Part shown: positions 15,248-16,173 of the stretch, in pieces | Layout: the number at the start of each line of letters is the position of its first letter | Numbering within the stretch: the stretch's first letter is position 1 | Source of the DNA: Rhodospirillales bacterium | GTDB taxonomy: Bacteria > Pseudomonadota > Alphaproteobacteria > Acetobacterales > Acetobacteraceae | Assembly: GCA_903644035.1 (NCBI GenBank) | Contig: CAHJXG010000273.1 | Span: 1-16,173, forward strand | Reading direction: 5' to 3' | Length of the DNA stretch: 16,173 nt | Position numbers and translations under genes: made by a program | Notes under the pieces: generated by a model | The model's input: only the letters and a program-made list of their open reading frames with translations | Databases searched by the model: none | Told to the model about the DNA's origin: nothing

Positions 15248-16150
15248 ATGAACCTCGACGCGCTCGCCGCCTGCCTCGGCTCGACCTCCTGCGCGGTGAC
15301 GCAGCTGTCCACCGGGCTGATCGTCGGCATGCTGCTGTTCCTGGTCACGTCGGGGCTGTCGCTGATCTTCGGCGTGCTCGGCATCATCAACTTCGCCCAC
15401 GGCGCCTTCTACATGCTGGGCGCCTACTTCGCCTTCACCGCCTACGCGCTGACGGACAGCTTCGCCGCCGCGATGCTGGCGGGCGCCGTGGGCGTCGGCC
15501 TCGTGGGCATCCTGTTCGAGCGGCTGGTGATGAGCCGCGTGTACGGGCGCGACCTGCTGATGCAGCTCCTGGTCTGCTACGCCGCGGTCCTGATCCTGGA
15601 TGACCTGGTGAAGCTGGTCTGGGGGGCGGAGTACAAGCTGATGGGGATGCCGGAGGCGTTCGCGCTCCCGCCCTTCGAGGTCATGGGCGGGTTCATCCCG
15701 GGCTACTACCTCTTCATGCTGGCGGCATCGCTCGGCGCCGGGCTGCTGCTGTGGCTCGGAATCAACAGGACGCGGACGGGCAAGATCATCCGAGCGCTGG
15801 CGGTCAACCCGTCCATGGTGGGGGCGCTCGGGATCAACACGGCCTTGCTTTATGCCGGGGTGTTCGGGCTGGGCTGCGTGCTGGCGGGGACGGCGGGCGC
15901 GCTCGCGGCGCCCATCCGGACGCTGACGCCCGGGATGGGGCTGTCGATCCTGATCGAGAGCTTCATCGTGACGGTGATCGGCGGCATGGGGTCCATCGCG
16001 GGCGCCTTCATCGCGGCGGTGCTGGTCGGGCTGACCCGGTCGTTCGGGTCCATCGGCTTCCCGCTGTTCGTGGACGGGGCGATGTTCGGGCTGATGGCGC
16101 TGGTGCTGGCGGTGCGGCCGAGCGGGCTGCTCGGCGTGCGGACCGGCTGA
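15248..16150 (+). CDS. ABC transporter permease, LivH family
   Basis: This 300-residue inner-membrane protein is the first permease of the second importer. It has the family signature LIFGVLGIINFAHGAFYMLGAY (about residues 39-60, shown here in brief as INFAHG), about eight hydrophobic spans, the coupling loop KIIRALAVNPSMVGALGIN and the segment ESFIVTVIGGMGSIAGAFI near the C-terminus. The frame is open upstream into the receptor gene, but the ATG at 15248 lies just after that gene's stop and gives the usual family length, with Cys10 and Cys15 in a short periplasmic lead. No good ribosome binding site is visible, so translation may depend on the preceding gene. Its TGA overlaps the next ATG. 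Confidence 0.92.
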   Translation: MNLDALAACLGSTSCAVTQLSTGLIVGMLLFLVTSGLSLIFGVLGIINFAHGAFYMLGAYFAFTAYALTDSFAAAMLAGAVGVGLVGILFERLVMSRVYGRDLLMQLLVCYAAVLILDDLVKLVWGAEYKLMGMPEAFALPPFEVMGGFIPGYYLFMLAASLGAGLLLWLGINRTRTGKIIRALAVNPSMVGALGINTALLYAGVFGLGCVLAGTAGALAAPIRTLTPGMGLSILIESFIVTVIGGMGSIAGAFIAAVLVGLTRSFGSIGFPLFVDGAMFGLMALVLAVRPSGLLGVRTG

Positions 16151-16173
16151 TGCGGCGCGACCTCGCGTGCGGC
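16150..16173 (+). CDS. Start of the next gene, probably the LivM-type permease (partial)
   Basis: An ATG overlaps the permease stop by one base and reads MRRDLACG to the window end. In this operon type the second permease or, less often, an ATPase comes next. A start with two arginines before the first membrane span fits a LivM-type permease. Eight codons cannot prove it. Confidence 0.45.

Noticed and set aside
13936..15390. Open frame of about 484 codons on the minus strand
   Set aside because: It is opposite the second receptor gene, which has a Tat signal, ribosome binding site and family motifs.
1..16173. Mobile elements, CRISPR arrays, tRNA genes or phage genes
   Set aside because: No transposase or integrase motif, no regularly spaced repeats and no tRNA-like cloverleaf were seen while reading the sequence; composition looks even throughout.

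Overview
The window is very GC-rich (by eye, not computed), gene-dense and strongly biased to G/C at third codon positions. Tat signals on both exported receptors, a Baeyer-Villiger-type monooxygenase and two branched-chain-type ABC systems suggest a free-living alphaproteobacterium, perhaps Rhodospirillales/Acetobacteraceae or a Methylobacterium-like soil or plant bacterium. The phylum is fairly likely; the family is a guess. The dominant theme is acquiring nitrogen from small amides and urea.

Region 1 (1-3156) is the 3' part of a urease operon in the order (end of an upstream subunit gene)-ureC-ureG-ureD, with overlapping genes. All nickel and catalytic residues of UreC are present, but the protein is divergent and the stretch after its first two nickel ligands appears three residues shorter than in the classical enzyme. 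ureE and ureF are not in the window.

Region 2 (3282-11042) reads as a self-contained amide-utilisation operon: amiC (cytoplasmic amide sensor), amiR (ANTAR RNA-binding antiterminator), a 187-nt leader, a five-gene urt/fmd-type ABC importer (receptor, two permeases, two ATPases) and amiE (aliphatic amidase). The leader begins, 13 nt after the amiR stop, with two adjacent hairpins that can both present the hexaloop AAUGAC (A at loop position 1, G at position 4). This is the hallmark of the two-hairpin RNA target of ANTAR proteins. A candidate terminator hairpin follows, before the ribosome binding site of the receptor gene. The inferred circuit is: amide enters the cytoplasm, binds AmiC, AmiR is released, AmiR binds the leader, and the importer and amidase are transcribed. 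Compared with the Pseudomonas aeruginosa amiEBCRS operon, the regulators sit upstream of the leader and an ABC importer replaces the AmiS-type channel. AmiC and the importer's receptor share the same ligand-pocket motifs, so one fold probably senses the amide inside and captures it outside. Urease next door would allow the same importer to feed urea degradation.

Region 3 (11043-12208) holds a perfect 14-bp hairpin after amiE, then a Tat-exported metallo-beta-lactamase-fold hydrolase with its own strong ribosome binding site, ending at a hairpin shared with the convergent gene.

Region 4 (12209-16173) has a type I Baeyer-Villiger monooxygenase on the minus strand. A 149-bp divergent control region carrying a 9-bp direct repeat separates it from a second, unrelated ABC uptake operon (receptor, LivH-type permease and the first codons of a LivM-type permease) that runs off the window. 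No tRNA, rRNA, CRISPR, transposase or phage gene was seen. No gene-free stretch exceeds 300 bases.
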